Shown: positions 34,633-43,145 of the stretch, piece by piece
Numbering within the stretch: position 1 is the first letter of the stretch
Layout of the letters: every line of letters starts with the position of its first letter
Source of the DNA: Microbispora oryzae
Lineage (GTDB): Bacteria > Actinomycetota > Actinomycetes > Streptosporangiales > Streptosporangiaceae
Length of the DNA stretch: 64,000 bases
Assembly: GCF_017896165.1 (NCBI RefSeq)
Contig: NZ_JAFCNB010000008.1
Coordinates: forward strand, 124,001-188,000
Direction of reading: 5' to 3'
Notes under the pieces: model-generated
Seen by the model: the letters and a program-made list of their open reading frames with translations, nothing else
Told to the model about the DNA's origin: nothing
The model's database searches: none
Made by a program: the position numbers and the translations under genes

Positions 34633-34645
34633 GTGAAAATTTCAC
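34633..34645. promoter_or_regulatory. TGAAA-N-TTTCA operator, copy B distal
   Basis: GTGAAAATTTCAC, perfect palindrome, centre 24 bases upstream of the next copy. Confidence 0.65.
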
Positions 34646-34655
34646 GACCACCCAC

Positions 34656-34670
34656 GGTGAAACTTTCACC
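34656..34670. promoter_or_regulatory. TGAAA-N-TTTCA operator, copy B proximal
   Basis: GGTGAAACTTTCACC, 15-bp perfect palindrome centred 103 bases upstream of the TTGACA at 34766. Confidence 0.75.
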
Positions 34671-34765
34671 CCGGCGCATCGGCGATGACCGCGACCGTCT
34701 ACCTGGTCAGAAACAGAGGAATGGCCTTTTTCGGCGATCGGTCCGCGCGGAGAAAAGCCGGATCC

Positions 34766-34793
34766 TTGACATTCCTCAGTGGCGTCCTATTTG
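34766..34793 (+). promoter_or_regulatory. Promoter of CBM2 esterase
   Basis: TTGACA (34766-34771), 16-base spacer, TATTTG (34788-34793) followed by CTCC. Transcription would start about 400 bases before the esterase ATG. Confidence 0.7.
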
Positions 34794-35209
34794 CTCCGCT
34801 CCACTAGCGTCTCCCGCCAGTCGGAAGAGAGGAGCACTCGACACCCTCCACGATATTAGCGCCAACCCCTACGGCTCGACCAGCCGTGAACGCCAGTGCG
34901 GTCCAGTTCACCGGAGAGGCGGCATCCGCCGCATTCACCGGGCATTGCCGGATCAGAAGCCCGCTCCGACCCCTGCCTCCTTTTCCGCCTCGGGAGACGG
35001 GTGCCGGCGCCGGCCACACGCCTGAATCCGCCCTGCTCACCGGCGGCAGGGAAGGGCTGAGCATACGCACGCTGAAAGCGATGGCTGGTCGCCACGCCGT
35101 TCCGGGTCGGCCGACGGCGGGCGCAACCAAGGTTCGACTACATCTCGGGAGCGCCGGCCGGTCGAGGAGAAACAAATGGTCTCCCTATTTGAACGGCAGA
35201 GGAAATTGC

Positions 35210-36547
35210 ATGATGTCAAGGAATAGATCTGTCTTCGCCGCCGTCGCGGCCTCGGTATTACTCGTCCTGGGCACGGCCCAGGCGGCGCTGAGCAGCATCG
35301 GCGAAAGCGCGTCGGTCGCGGCCGCGGCGACCGGCGGATGTGGCAAGGCCCCCGCGCTGGCGAGCGGTTCCCACACGATCACGAGCGGCGGCCAGAGCCG
35401 CAGCTACATCCTGCGGGTCCCGGCCGCCTACGACAACAACCACCCCTACCGGTTGATCTTCGGGTTCCACTGGAACGGCGGCACCGCCAACGACGTCGAC
35501 TCGGGCGGGACCGACGGGTACAACTGGTCGTACTACGGCCTGCGGCGCCTGGCCGACAACGCCAACAACAGCACGATCTTCGTCGCGCCCCAGGGCATCG
35601 GCAACGGCTGGGCCAACTCCGGCGGCCGGGACGTGACCTTCGTCGACGACATGCTTCAGCAGATCGAGGCGGCCCTGTGCGTCGACACGGCGCAGATCTT
35701 CTCCTCGGGGTTCAGCTACGGCGGTGCGATGTCGTACGCGCTGGCCTGTGCCCGTCCGACGGTCTTCCGCGCGGTCGCGGTCTACTCCGGGGCGAACCTC
35801 AGCGGGTGCAGCGGCGGCACGCAGCCGGTCGGCTACATGGGCCTCCACGGCCTGCGGGACAACGTGCTGCCCATCTCCTCCGGGCGGTCGCTGCGTGACA
35901 CGTTCGTCAGGAACAACGGCTGCACCCCGCAGAACCCGCCCGAGCCCGCGCAGGGCAGCCTGACCCACATCGTCACCTACTACTCCGGCTGCCGGGCCGG
36001 ATATCCGGTCGTCTGGGCCGCCTTCGACGGAGCCGGTCACGACCCCGGCCCGCGGGACGGGTGCACCTGTGACGGCTGGCAGACCTGGACCTCGGGAGAG
36101 GTGTGGAAGTTCTTCACGCAGTTCCAGTCCACCCCGCCGATGTCGCCTTCTCCCTCCGCGACGCCGAGCCGGTCGCCGTCGGCGTCCCCGTCGGCTTCTC
36201 CGTCCGTGTCTCCGTCCGTGTCCCCGTCGGCCTCTCCGTCCACTCCGGTGACCGGTGCGTGCTCGGCGACGATCGAGACCACGAACTCGTGGCCGGGCGG
36301 GTTCCAGTCGAACGTGACCGTCCGTGCGGGCAGCTCGGCGATCAACGGCTGGACGGTGAAGTGGACCTGGACCGGCGGGCAGACGATCAGCCAGGCGTGG
36401 AGCGGTGACCTGAGCACCTCCGGCTCCGAGGTGACCGTCCGCAACGTGTCCTACAACGGCTCGATCGCGGCCGGCGGGTCCACCAGTTTCGGGTTCCTCG
36501 GCAACGGATCCGCGGCCACGCCGACCGTGACCTGCACCAGCCCCTGA
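35210..36547 (+). CDS. Secreted CE1-like (feruloyl/acetylxylan or PHB depolymerase-type) esterase with CBM2
   Basis: The 445-residue protein has a signal peptide (FAAVAASVLLVLGTAQA), an alpha/beta hydrolase catalytic domain with SSGFSYGGAMS (Ser near 169), Asp near 217 in LRDNVLP and His near 277 in GAGHDPGP, a Ser/Pro linker (about 306-345) and a family 2 carbohydrate-binding module. It probably removes ester side groups from xylan or pectin; polyhydroxybutyrate depolymerase is an alternative because the families overlap. ATG 35210 has AGAGGA upstream; ATG 35213 is adjacent. It is preceded by a long conserved leader and two palindromic operators. Confidence 0.85.
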   Translation: MMSRNRSVFAAVAASVLLVLGTAQAALSSIGESASVAAAATGGCGKAPALASGSHTITSGGQSRSYILRVPAAYDNNHPYRLIFGFHWNGGTANDVDSGGTDGYNWSYYGLRRLADNANNSTIFVAPQGIGNGWANSGGRDVTFVDDMLQQIEAALCVDTAQIFSSGFSYGGAMSYALACARPTVFRAVAVYSGANLSGCSGGTQPVGYMGLHGLRDNVLPISSGRSLRDTFVRNNGCTPQNPPEPAQGSLTHIVTYYSGCRAGYPVVWAAFDGAGHDPGPRDGCTCDGWQTWTSGEVWKFFTQFQSTPPMSPSPSATPSRSPSASPSASPSVSPSVSPSASPSTPVTGACSATIETTNSWPGGFQSNVTVRAGSSAINGWTVKWTWTGGQTISQAWSGDLSTSGSEVTVRNVSYNGSIAAGGSTSFGFLGNGSAATPTVTCTSP

Positions 36548-36570
36548 GCCCTCCGGGAAGGCAGAAGTGA

Positions 36571-36602
36571 GATCGGGCCGGGACCTCCATCCCGGCCCGA
36601 TC
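36571..36602 (+). terminator. Terminator after CBM2 esterase
   Basis: GATCGGGCCGGGA pairs perfectly with TCCCGGCCCGATC (13 bp, 6-base loop), followed by a pyrimidine-rich CGTCTCTT. Confidence 0.8.
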
Positions 36603-36698
36603 CGTCTCTTACCCCCAAACCGGGACGGTCCGGGAATGTATGAGAGCCGCGGTTGGTTCAAGGCGTCAGTGTTTTAACTTTCAATCAGGAGGGTGGCC

Positions 36699-37691
36699 AT
36701 GCCAGCCGTCACCGCCGACACCCTGACGCTGCCGCGCGTCGTCGTACCCGATCCGGCCGTCGCCGGACCGCGCCCCGTGCGGTCGGTGACGACCGCGCCC
36801 AGCGGGCTCGAGGGTGAAGGCTTTCCCGTCCGCCGCGCGTTCGCCGGGGTCCCCCAGTCCGTGCTTGACCCGTTCATCCACATGGACCAGATGGGCGAGG
36901 TCGAGTACGCCCCCGGTGAGCCCAAGGGCACGCCCTGGCATCCGCACCGCGGATTCGAGACCGTCACCTACATGATCGACGGTGTCTTCGAGCACCAGGA
37001 CTCCAACGGGGGCGGCGGCACGATCACCGACGGCGACACCCAGTGGATGACCGCCGGGGCGGGCCTGCTGCACATCGAGAAGCCGCCGGAGCACCTGGTG
37101 GTCTCGGGCGGCCTGTTCCACGGCATCCAGCTGTGGGTCAACCTCCCCCGGGCGCACAAGTTCCACCTGCCGCGCTACCAGGACATCCGGGCTCGCGAGG
37201 CGGCGCTGCTCGCCTCGTCCGACGGCGGCGCGCTGCTGCGGGTGATCGCCGGCGAACTGGACGGACACGCCGGTCCCGGCGTCACGTTCACGCCGATCAC
37301 GATGGTGCACGCGACCATCGCCCCCGGCGCCCGGCTCGACCTGCCGTGGAACCCCGGCTTCAACGCTCTGGCCTACGTTCTGGCCGGTCAGGGGTTCGCG
37401 GGGGCCGAGCGGCGGCCGTTCCGCAAGGGCCAGCTGGCCACCTTCGGCGCGGGCGGGTCGCTGACCGTCGCCGCGGACACCGCCCAGCCCCAGGCGGAGC
37501 CCAACCTGGAGGTGCTGCTGCTCGGCGGGCAGCCGATCCGTGAGCCCGTCGTCCACTACGGCCCGTTCGTGATGAACACCCGCGACGAGATCATCCAGGC
37601 GATGGAGGACTACCAGGCGGGCCGCCTGGGCGTCATCCCCCCCGAGCGGGTCCCGCACACCGACGGCCCTCTGACAACCGGAACGGAGTGA
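36699..37691 (+). CDS. Pirin-family bicupin
   Basis: The 330-residue protein has the pirin metal box PWHPHRGFETVTYMIDG with two His, LLHIEKP with the third His and the Glu, and the late NPGFNALAYVLAG cupin barrel. Bacterial pirins are iron-binding proteins with quercetinase activity or roles as redox-responsive partners. ATG 36699 follows AGGAGG by six bases. It is co-oriented with a TPR protein three bases downstream, so the two form an operon. Confidence 0.9.
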   Translation: MPAVTADTLTLPRVVVPDPAVAGPRPVRSVTTAPSGLEGEGFPVRRAFAGVPQSVLDPFIHMDQMGEVEYAPGEPKGTPWHPHRGFETVTYMIDGVFEHQDSNGGGGTITDGDTQWMTAGAGLLHIEKPPEHLVVSGGLFHGIQLWVNLPRAHKFHLPRYQDIRAREAALLASSDGGALLRVIAGELDGHAGPGVTFTPITMVHATIAPGARLDLPWNPGFNALAYVLAGQGFAGAERRPFRKGQLATFGAGGSLTVAADTAQPQAEPNLEVLLLGGQPIREPVVHYGPFVMNTRDEIIQAMEDYQAGRLGVIPPERVPHTDGPLTTGTE

Positions 37692-37694
37692 CAC

Positions 37695-38012
37695 ATGGAG
37701 ACGCTGGCCGAGCGGTACGCGCGCGGCAGGCTGTTCTTCGAGCTGAAGGACTACATCGGGGCCGCGAGCATCCTGACGGAGGTCGTGGGCGAGGCCCCGG
37801 GTGATCTCGCGGCCCGGCTGCTGCTGGCCCGCGCCTACTACCACTCGGCCCAGCTCGGCCGGGCCGAGTCGGAGCTCCGGCTGATCCTGGAGCGCGATCC
37901 GGCCGAGGAGTACGCCTATCTGCTGCTCGGCCGCACCCTGGAGCGGCAGAACAGGTCCGCGGACGCCGCGCCATACCTGCGGCTCCACGCGGCGATGACC
38001 GGTTCGGTCTGA
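37695..38012 (+). CDS. Small TPR protein
   Basis: The 105-residue helical protein consists of about two and a half tetratricopeptide units (AARLLLARAYYHSAQLGRA, then YAYLLLGRTLERQNRSADA). It starts three bases after the pirin stop, so it is co-translated with pirin and may be its protein partner. It is followed by two strong hairpins. Confidence 0.8.
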   Translation: METLAERYARGRLFFELKDYIGAASILTEVVGEAPGDLAARLLLARAYYHSAQLGRAESELRLILERDPAEEYAYLLLGRTLERQNRSADAAPYLRLHAAMTGSV

Positions 38013-38020
38013 CCGCCCAC

Positions 38021-38089
38021 GGGGCCGGTGGTGATCCCACCGGCCCCGGCGGCCGCACCGTCTCTCCGGCGGCGTCGGCCGCCGGAGAG
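38021..38089 (+). terminator. Two strong tandem hairpins after pirin/TPR operon
   Basis: GGGGCCGGTGG/CCACCGGCCCC (11 bp, 38021-38047) is followed by CTCTCCGGCGGC/GCCGCCGGAGAG (12 bp, 38062-38089). At least the first is a good terminator. Confidence 0.7.
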
Positions 38090-38122
38090 TGTTCGGGCGC
38101 TATGTCGCCAGAACGGCGTTTC

Positions 38123-38183
38123 CGCATAGGGTGGACCTTGGTGAGCCGGGAAGCCTGGTCGGCAGGTCCGTGTCCTCTATGCG
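38123..38183 (+). ncRNA. Structured leader RNA candidate upstream of NhaD/ArsB-type transporter
   Basis: CGCATAG (38123-38129) pairs perfectly with CTATGCG (38177-38183), and inside it GGACCT (38133-38138) pairs with AGGTCC (38164-38169), enclosing a purine-rich loop with GAGCCGGGAAGCC. The two nested perfect helices and the position 57 bases before an ion transporter gene suggest a cis-regulatory RNA. The family is not recognised. Confidence 0.45.
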
Positions 38184-38239
38184 AAGGATGTGCCGGTGCA
38201 GCCCCGTAATCTGCTCACCATCAACGGGACGCTGAGGGC

Positions 38240-39532
38240 ATGAGCACCCTCGCCTGGCTCAGTGTCGCCGTCTTCCTGATCGCCTACGTCTTCATCGCCA
38301 CGGAACGCATCCACCGGGTGGCCGCCGCCCTCGGCGGCGCGGGCATCATGCTGCTCATTCACGCGAGCGACGCCAAGGCGGCCTTCTTCTCGCCGCACGC
38401 GGGCATCGACTGGAACGTTATCTTCCTGCTGCTCGGCATGATGGTCATCGTCGGGGTGCTCAAGGAGACCGGTGTCTTCGAATACCTGGCCATCTGGGCG
38501 GCCAAACGGGCCCGGGGACGTCCGTTCCGGCTGATGGCGCTGCTCGTCGTCATCACCGCGATCGCCTCGGCGCTACTGGACAATGTCACCACGGTGCTGC
38601 TCATCGCGCCGGTCACGATCCTTGTGTGCGAACGGCTGGCTCTCGCGCCGGCGCCGTTCCTGATCGCGGAGGCGATGGCCTCGAACATCGGCGGCGCGGC
38701 CACCCTGGTGGGCGATCCGCCCAACATCATCATCGCCAGCCGCGGCGGCCTGACCTTCAACGACTTCCTCGTCCACATGGCGCCGATGATCGTCATTCTG
38801 ATGGTGGTGTTCCTCGCCCTGTGCCGGCTGATCTTCGCGCGGTACCTCAAATACGACGCGGAGCTCGCGTCGGCGGTCATGTCCCTGGACGAGCGGGAGG
38901 CCCTCGCCGACCGGCGTCTCCTGGTGCAGAGCCTGGCCGTGCTCGCGCTCGTCATGGCGGCGTTCGTGCTGCACCCGGTACTGCACTACGAGCCGTCCGT
39001 GGTCGCCCTGCTCGGCGCCGGCGCCCTCGTCGCCGTTACCAAGATCACCACGACGCGGGCGCTGTCGGAGGTGGAGTGGCCGACTCTGGTGTTCTTCGCC
39101 GGACTGTTCGTCATGGTGGGCGGCCTGGTGGAGACCGGCGTCATCGACCGGTTGTCCCACGTCGCCGGGGACGCGACGGCCGGACGGCCGGAGGCGGCGA
39201 TGTTCGGGCTGCTCGGGGTCTCCGCCGTGCTGTCGGCGATCGTGGACAACATCCCGTACGTGGCGACCATGAGTCCCGTCGTCGAAGAGGTGATCCAGGT
39301 CGAGGGCGCGCGGGGGCCGGCCCGCGCCCTGTGGTGGGCGCTGGCCTTCGGCGCCGACCTGGGCGGGAACGCGACGGCCGTGGGAGCGGCGGCCAACGTC
39401 GTGGTCCTCGGCGTCGCGGCCCGCAACCGCACACCGATCAGCTTCTGGCAGTTCACCCGTTACGGCCTGGTCGTCACCGTCGTCACGGTCGCCCTGGTCG
39501 TGCCGTACCTCTGGCTGCGCTACCTGGCGTGA
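38240..39532 (+). CDS. ArsB/NhaD-type (SLC13/ion transporter superfamily) membrane transporter
   Basis: The 430-residue protein has about eleven membrane helices with two inverted halves. SALLDNVTTVLLIAP and the related SAIVDNIPYVATMSP are the paired DN re-entrant motifs, and GGAATLVGDPPNIIIAS with GGNATAVGAAANVVV are the paired anion or cation site loops. This is the ArsB/NhaD group: sodium/proton exchange, or arsenite export in ArsB. No arsenic genes are nearby, so ion exchange is more likely. Start ATG 38240 lies 57 bases after a structured RNA candidate. Confidence 0.9.
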   Translation: MSTLAWLSVAVFLIAYVFIATERIHRVAAALGGAGIMLLIHASDAKAAFFSPHAGIDWNVIFLLLGMMVIVGVLKETGVFEYLAIWAAKRARGRPFRLMALLVVITAIASALLDNVTTVLLIAPVTILVCERLALAPAPFLIAEAMASNIGGAATLVGDPPNIIIASRGGLTFNDFLVHMAPMIVILMVVFLALCRLIFARYLKYDAELASAVMSLDEREALADRRLLVQSLAVLALVMAAFVLHPVLHYEPSVVALLGAGALVAVTKITTTRALSEVEWPTLVFFAGLFVMVGGLVETGVIDRLSHVAGDATAGRPEAAMFGLLGVSAVLSAIVDNIPYVATMSPVVEEVIQVEGARGPARALWWALAFGADLGGNATAVGAAANVVVLGVAARNRTPISFWQFTRYGLVVTVVTVALVVPYLWLRYLA

Positions 39533-39573
39533 CAGCACGTGAAGTCGCGTGAAGCCGCGTGAAAGCGCGGCCC

Positions 39574-40614
39574 TCAGGCTCCGTGCCGGCGGAGCAGCAG
39601 CATCGCGGCGTCGTCCGGCACGGGGCCGCCGACGTGGTGCAGCAGGTCGGCGCGCAACTGGTCCAGGGCCTCCTGCGGATCGGGTCCGAGCAGCAGGTGC
39701 GTGCGTTCCTCGAGCGGATAGAACTCCCCGTCCCGGTTCCTGGCCTCGATGACGCCGTCGGTGTAGAAGAGGATCTGGTCGCCGTGGGCGAAGGGGACGT
39801 GATAGGGCTTCGGCAGCGACAGCCCGAGCTGTCCCAGTCCGAGCGGCGCCCCCTCCTCCGGCGGCTCCGCGTGGCGCACCTCGCCGTCCTGACTCAGGAC
39901 GACAGGAGCGGGATGGCCGCAGTTGAGCAGGAGGATGTCGTCGCCGCGCACCTCCGCCAGGATGGCCGTGACGAATTTCTCCCCGCCCAGATGGCGGGCG
40001 AGGCTGGTCTCCAGCCGCTCGGCGACTCCGAGCAGCTCGGGCTGGTCGTAGGCGGACTCCCGGAACGCCCCGAGCACCCAGGCCGCCGTCTCCACGGCCT
40101 CCAGGCCCTTGCCCTGCACGTCGCCGATCAGCAGCCGCACACCGTCAGGCGTGGTCACGACCTCGTAGAGGTCGCCCCCGATCTGGGCCTCGGCCGCGGC
40201 GGAGGTGTAGGACAGGGCGATGCGCAGCTCTCCCGCGCGGCGCGGAACCGGCCGCAGCAGGACCCGCTGCGCGGCCTCCGCCACCATCCGCACGTTCGCC
40301 AGCTCGCGTTCGCGCCGGGTCCGCAACCAGCTCGCCAGCATGCTCGCGCAGGTGATGCCGGCGATCGTCGCGATGGTGAGGTTGTTCTGCGGCTTGCCGA
40401 GCAGGTGGCTGTAGGCGGCCAGGGGAATGCAGATGGTGACGGCGAGCGCCCCCACCGCCGCCGTACGGCGGACGCTCCCCGAGACCGAGGCGAACGTCGG
40501 CCCCAGCGTCAGCAGCGGCAGGAAGCCCAGGGACGGGCCGACGAGCACGTCGACCAGGGCCACAAGGCCCATAACGACGAACGGCAGACGGCGGAGAACC
40601 ATCTGCGACCTCAT
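39574..40614 (-). CDS. SpoIIE/RsbU-type PP2C protein phosphatase with membrane N-terminus
   Basis: The 346-residue protein has about four hydrophobic segments in the first 120 residues and a PP2C (SpoIIE) domain after that: IGGDLYEVV for the metal Asp, LLIGDVQGKGLEA, LLLNCGHPAPVV and ILFYTDGVIEARN for the second metal site. It dephosphorylates an anti-anti-sigma factor in partner-switching cascades. ATG 40614 is preferred over the longer 40719 frame because the added residues are not hydrophobic or conserved and no ribosome site is seen. No RsbV/W gene is adjacent. Confidence 0.85.
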   Translation of the reverse strand: MRSQMVLRRLPFVVMGLVALVDVLVGPSLGFLPLLTLGPTFASVSGSVRRTAAVGALAVTICIPLAAYSHLLGKPQNNLTIATIAGITCASMLASWLRTRRERELANVRMVAEAAQRVLLRPVPRRAGELRIALSYTSAAAEAQIGGDLYEVVTTPDGVRLLIGDVQGKGLEAVETAAWVLGAFRESAYDQPELLGVAERLETSLARHLGGEKFVTAILAEVRGDDILLLNCGHPAPVVLSQDGEVRHAEPPEEGAPLGLGQLGLSLPKPYHVPFAHGDQILFYTDGVIEARNRDGEFYPLEERTHLLLGPDPQEALDQLRADLLHHVGGPVPDDAAMLLLRRHGA

Positions 40615-40719
40615 CGGCACCCCATTGTCCGACCTATATGACTCGTTAGACCTTTCCCCAACCGGGGCGGAAATACCCATTGCCCATGAGGCCCGCGCAT
40701 AATCGCCTCCACGAGTCAC

Positions 40720-40958
40720 TCGCCGCCGTTATCGGTCCCCCTAATGGGAGGATCGGCGTGCTCCCTGTGACTTCGGTGGGAGAATCGCGAGAAGCGACTC
40801 CAATCATGACATCGAGCTATGGATTCGTCACCGCTTGTACGAAGGTAGCGGATTCTTCTCGCCCGTGCGGCGATCCGCACGGAGACGACGTCACCAGGAG
40901 CTGCTCAGCCCGCCGCCGTCGTACCGGCGCGGGCGGGCCGGCACGACGGCGGGGACGC
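40720..40958. other. Intergenic segment
   Basis: No gene seen. It holds an 8-bp hairpin (40863-40882) and a 10-bp hairpin ending the DHA2 gene (40913-40952). Confidence 0.5.
40913..40952 (-). terminator. Terminator of DHA2 exporter gene
   Basis: CCGCCGTCGT pairs perfectly with ACGACGGCGG just past the exporter stop on the minus strand. Confidence 0.55.
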
Positions 40959-42464
40959 TCAGGCGGGGAAGTTGGCCCGCCGTACGGCCAGGAGGGCGGC
41001 CAGGCAGCCGGCGATCGCGGCGGCGAGGAAGGCGAACTGGAAGCCCTGGTGCAGCGCGGACGTGTAGCCGATCGGCGACGGGCCGGTCATCAGCTGCGCG
41101 GTGTGCGCGGCGGCGAGTGCCACGAAGGCCGCGACCTCCGCGGACGACCCGGTCTGCTGAGCCGTGTACTGCAGGGCGGAGACCACGCCGCGCTCCGCGG
41201 GCCGGGCGGCTCCGGTGGCGGCCAGCGTGTTGGAGAGGTTGGCCAGCGTCGCGCCGAAGCCGATCAGCAGCTCCGGCCCGAGCCTGCTCGTCAGGAAGGA
41301 GAGCGACGGCGTGACCGCCAGCCAGAGGAAGCCGGCCGCCATGATCAGCGGCGCGGTCCGCGCCACCAGCCGGATGCCGAAGCGGCCGACGATGCGCGGG
41401 CCGATCCGGCCGAGGGCGAGGATCATCACGGCGGTCGGCAGGATGGTCAGGCCCGCCTGGGTGGGCGTGTGGCCGATCACCTGCTCGTCGTCGAGGGCGA
41501 GGAAGACCAGCGCGCACAGGAACGCCCCGGACACCAGTCCCGCCCGCAGGTTCGCCGTGTAGACGACCGGATTGCGCGGGATGTGCAGCGGTAGCAGCGG
41601 ATCGGGGCTGCGCCGCTCGTTCAGCACGAAGGCGACGAGCAGCAGCAGGGCGCCCGCGACGCCGCCGAGCGTGGCGGTGCTCAGCCACCCCCGTTGCGCC
41701 GTCTCGGACAGGGTGTAGATCAGCAGGACCAGCGCCGCCGTGATGGTCACCGCGCCGAGCGCGTCGAACCTGCGGGCCCGGACCGCGGCCCTGACCTGCG
41801 TGGGGATGAACAACGGCGTCAGCGCGAGGATGAGGCCGCCGACGGGCACGTTGACCAGGAAGAGCCACCGCCAGCCGAAGGCGTCGGTGAGCACCCCGCC
41901 GAGCATCAGGCCGAAGCCGGCGCCCGAGCCGATCACCGCCTGGAACGCGCCCATCGCCCGGCGCCGCCGCGGGCCGTCCGGATAGAGGTCGAGGATGAGC
42001 GCGAGGGTGCACGGCGTCGTGATGGCGGCGCCCAGGCCCTGCACCGCCCGCGCCGCGATCAGCACCCCGCCGTTGGGGGCGATCGCGGAGACCAGCGACG
42101 CGGCGGTGAACAGGCCGATCCCGAGGACGAAGGAACGCCGGCGCCCGAACAGGTCGACCACGCGCCCGCCGAACATCATGAACCCGGCGTACGTCAGCGT
42201 GAACGACGTCGTGATCCACGAAAGCGCGCTGCCGGAGAAGTCGAGGCCCTTGCTGATGGCCGACATCGCGACGCTCACGATCGTCATGTCGAGCGCGATC
42301 ATGAAATAGCCGACGACGGCGAGGGTGAAGGCGATCCCCGGATGACGCGCGACCCCGGCGTCCTCGGGTTCCGGCTGCCGGGTCTCCTGCCGGGCCTCCT
42401 GCGCGGCTTCCGGTGGAGGTGGCAACGGCTCTTCTCCGACGATGGCTTCCTGCCGGTCGGTCAT
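40959..42464 (-). CDS. DHA2-family (14-helix) MFS drug efflux transporter
   Basis: The 501-residue protein has fourteen predicted helices. ALDMTIVSVAMSAISKGL is motif D1 of the DHA2 family, GGRVVDLFGRRRSF is motif A, and GSGAGFGLMLGGVL corresponds to antiporter motif C. ATG 42464 has GGGAG upstream. It follows the TetR gene by 53 bases on the same strand, so the pair is likely one regulated operon. Substrate unknown; export of a toxic compound is the default inference. Confidence 0.9.
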   Translation of the reverse strand: MTDRQEAIVGEEPLPPPPEAAQEARQETRQPEPEDAGVARHPGIAFTLAVVGYFMIALDMTIVSVAMSAISKGLDFSGSALSWITTSFTLTYAGFMMFGGRVVDLFGRRRSFVLGIGLFTAASLVSAIAPNGGVLIAARAVQGLGAAITTPCTLALILDLYPDGPRRRRAMGAFQAVIGSGAGFGLMLGGVLTDAFGWRWLFLVNVPVGGLILALTPLFIPTQVRAAVRARRFDALGAVTITAALVLLIYTLSETAQRGWLSTATLGGVAGALLLLVAFVLNERRSPDPLLPLHIPRNPVVYTANLRAGLVSGAFLCALVFLALDDEQVIGHTPTQAGLTILPTAVMILALGRIGPRIVGRFGIRLVARTAPLIMAAGFLWLAVTPSLSFLTSRLGPELLIGFGATLANLSNTLAATGAARPAERGVVSALQYTAQQTGSSAEVAAFVALAAAHTAQLMTGPSPIGYTSALHQGFQFAFLAAAIAGCLAALLAVRRANFPA

Positions 42465-42517
42465 GTGTGCTCCCAGGTCAGGTGAGGGAAATCCGAGGGC
42501 GCTCCGGACGCCGGCGG

Positions 42518-43099
42518 TCAGGAGGCGCGGCCGGCGTCCGTACGGGCACGGTCGAGCAGGGCCACGACGCCCACCATGGCCTGATCGAAGTAGGCGGGAT
42601 CGTTCCCCGCCCTGGCCAGGACGTAGCCGCCCTGCATCACGGCGATGATGGTCGACGCCGTGGCGGCCGGATCCAGGGAGGCGTCCAGCTCGCCGTTGTT
42701 CTGGCCGTCGGTCAGCACCGCCGTGAGCAGGGCCTTGAGCCACGCGAACGTCTCGTCCACCGGACGGCGCAGGTCGGGGTTGGTCACGACGTCGGGGTCC
42801 TGGGTCAGCCGTCCGATGGGACAGCCCTTGAGGACGTCACGCTCGCGTCGCAGATAGGTGGTGATCCGATCGAGCGCGGGCCCCGGCCCCGCGAAGAGCT
42901 TGCCGACCTCGGTCCGCAGCTCCTGCGTGGTCCGCTCGATCGCCGCCTGGGCGAGGTCCGCCTTGCCGTCGAAGTGGTGGTACATGCTCCCCTGCCCCAC
43001 CCCGGCCCGTTCGAGGATCGCCCGGGGGCTGGTGCCGGTGTAGCCGCGTTCCCAGAGGAGCTCGCGCGTGCTTTCAATCAGACGCTCTACCGTGTCCAC
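42518..43099 (-). CDS. TetR-family repressor
   Basis: The 193-residue protein has the TetR HTH (TSPRAILERAGVGQGSMYHHFDGKADL) and an all-helical ligand domain. GTG 43099 is preferred over ATG 43114, because the ATG lies within a 22-bp palindrome at 43107-43128 that looks like its operator. It probably represses itself and the downstream DHA2 exporter. The C-terminal sequence resembles the LmrA/YxaF group but that is uncertain. Confidence 0.85.
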   Translation of the reverse strand: MDTVERLIESTRELLWERGYTGTSPRAILERAGVGQGSMYHHFDGKADLAQAAIERTTQELRTEVGKLFAGPGPALDRITTYLRRERDVLKGCPIGRLTQDPDVVTNPDLRRPVDETFAWLKALLTAVLTDGQNNGELDASLDPAATASTIIAVMQGGYVLARAGNDPAYFDQAMVGVVALLDRARTDAGRAS

Positions 43100-43106
43100 G
43101 CCAGTA

Positions 43107-43128
43107 CTGTACATACTAGTAGGTACAG
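43107..43128. promoter_or_regulatory. TetR operator candidate
   Basis: CTGTAC-N10-GTACAG around a central TACTAGTA palindrome; 22 bases with two mismatched positions, immediately upstream of the repressor start. Confidence 0.6.
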
Positions 43129-43145
43129 AAACAACGGCAGTGAGG

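Larger units (their letters stand above)
34338..35209 (+). other. Long regulatory leader of the CBM2 esterase, copy B
   Basis: 872 bases without a gene. In order it contains the terminator of the remnant, two TGAAA palindromes, a TTGACA promoter and a leader of roughly 400 bases. Leader blocks shared with copy A (GAGAGGAGCA, GCGCCAACCC, and GGTCGGCCGACGGCGGG followed by CTCGGGAGC) suggest a selected RNA element. I could not match it to a known riboswitch family. Confidence 0.55.

Noticed and set aside
34794-35209. Confident assignment of a c-di-AMP (ydaO) or c-di-GMP riboswitch to the esterase leader
   Set aside because: Core sequences that I associate with those families were not found in the right order; kept only as an uncharacterised leader.
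38090-38239. Cobalamin riboswitch before the ion transporter
   Set aside because: The B12-box-like consensus is not present; only nested helices are seen.
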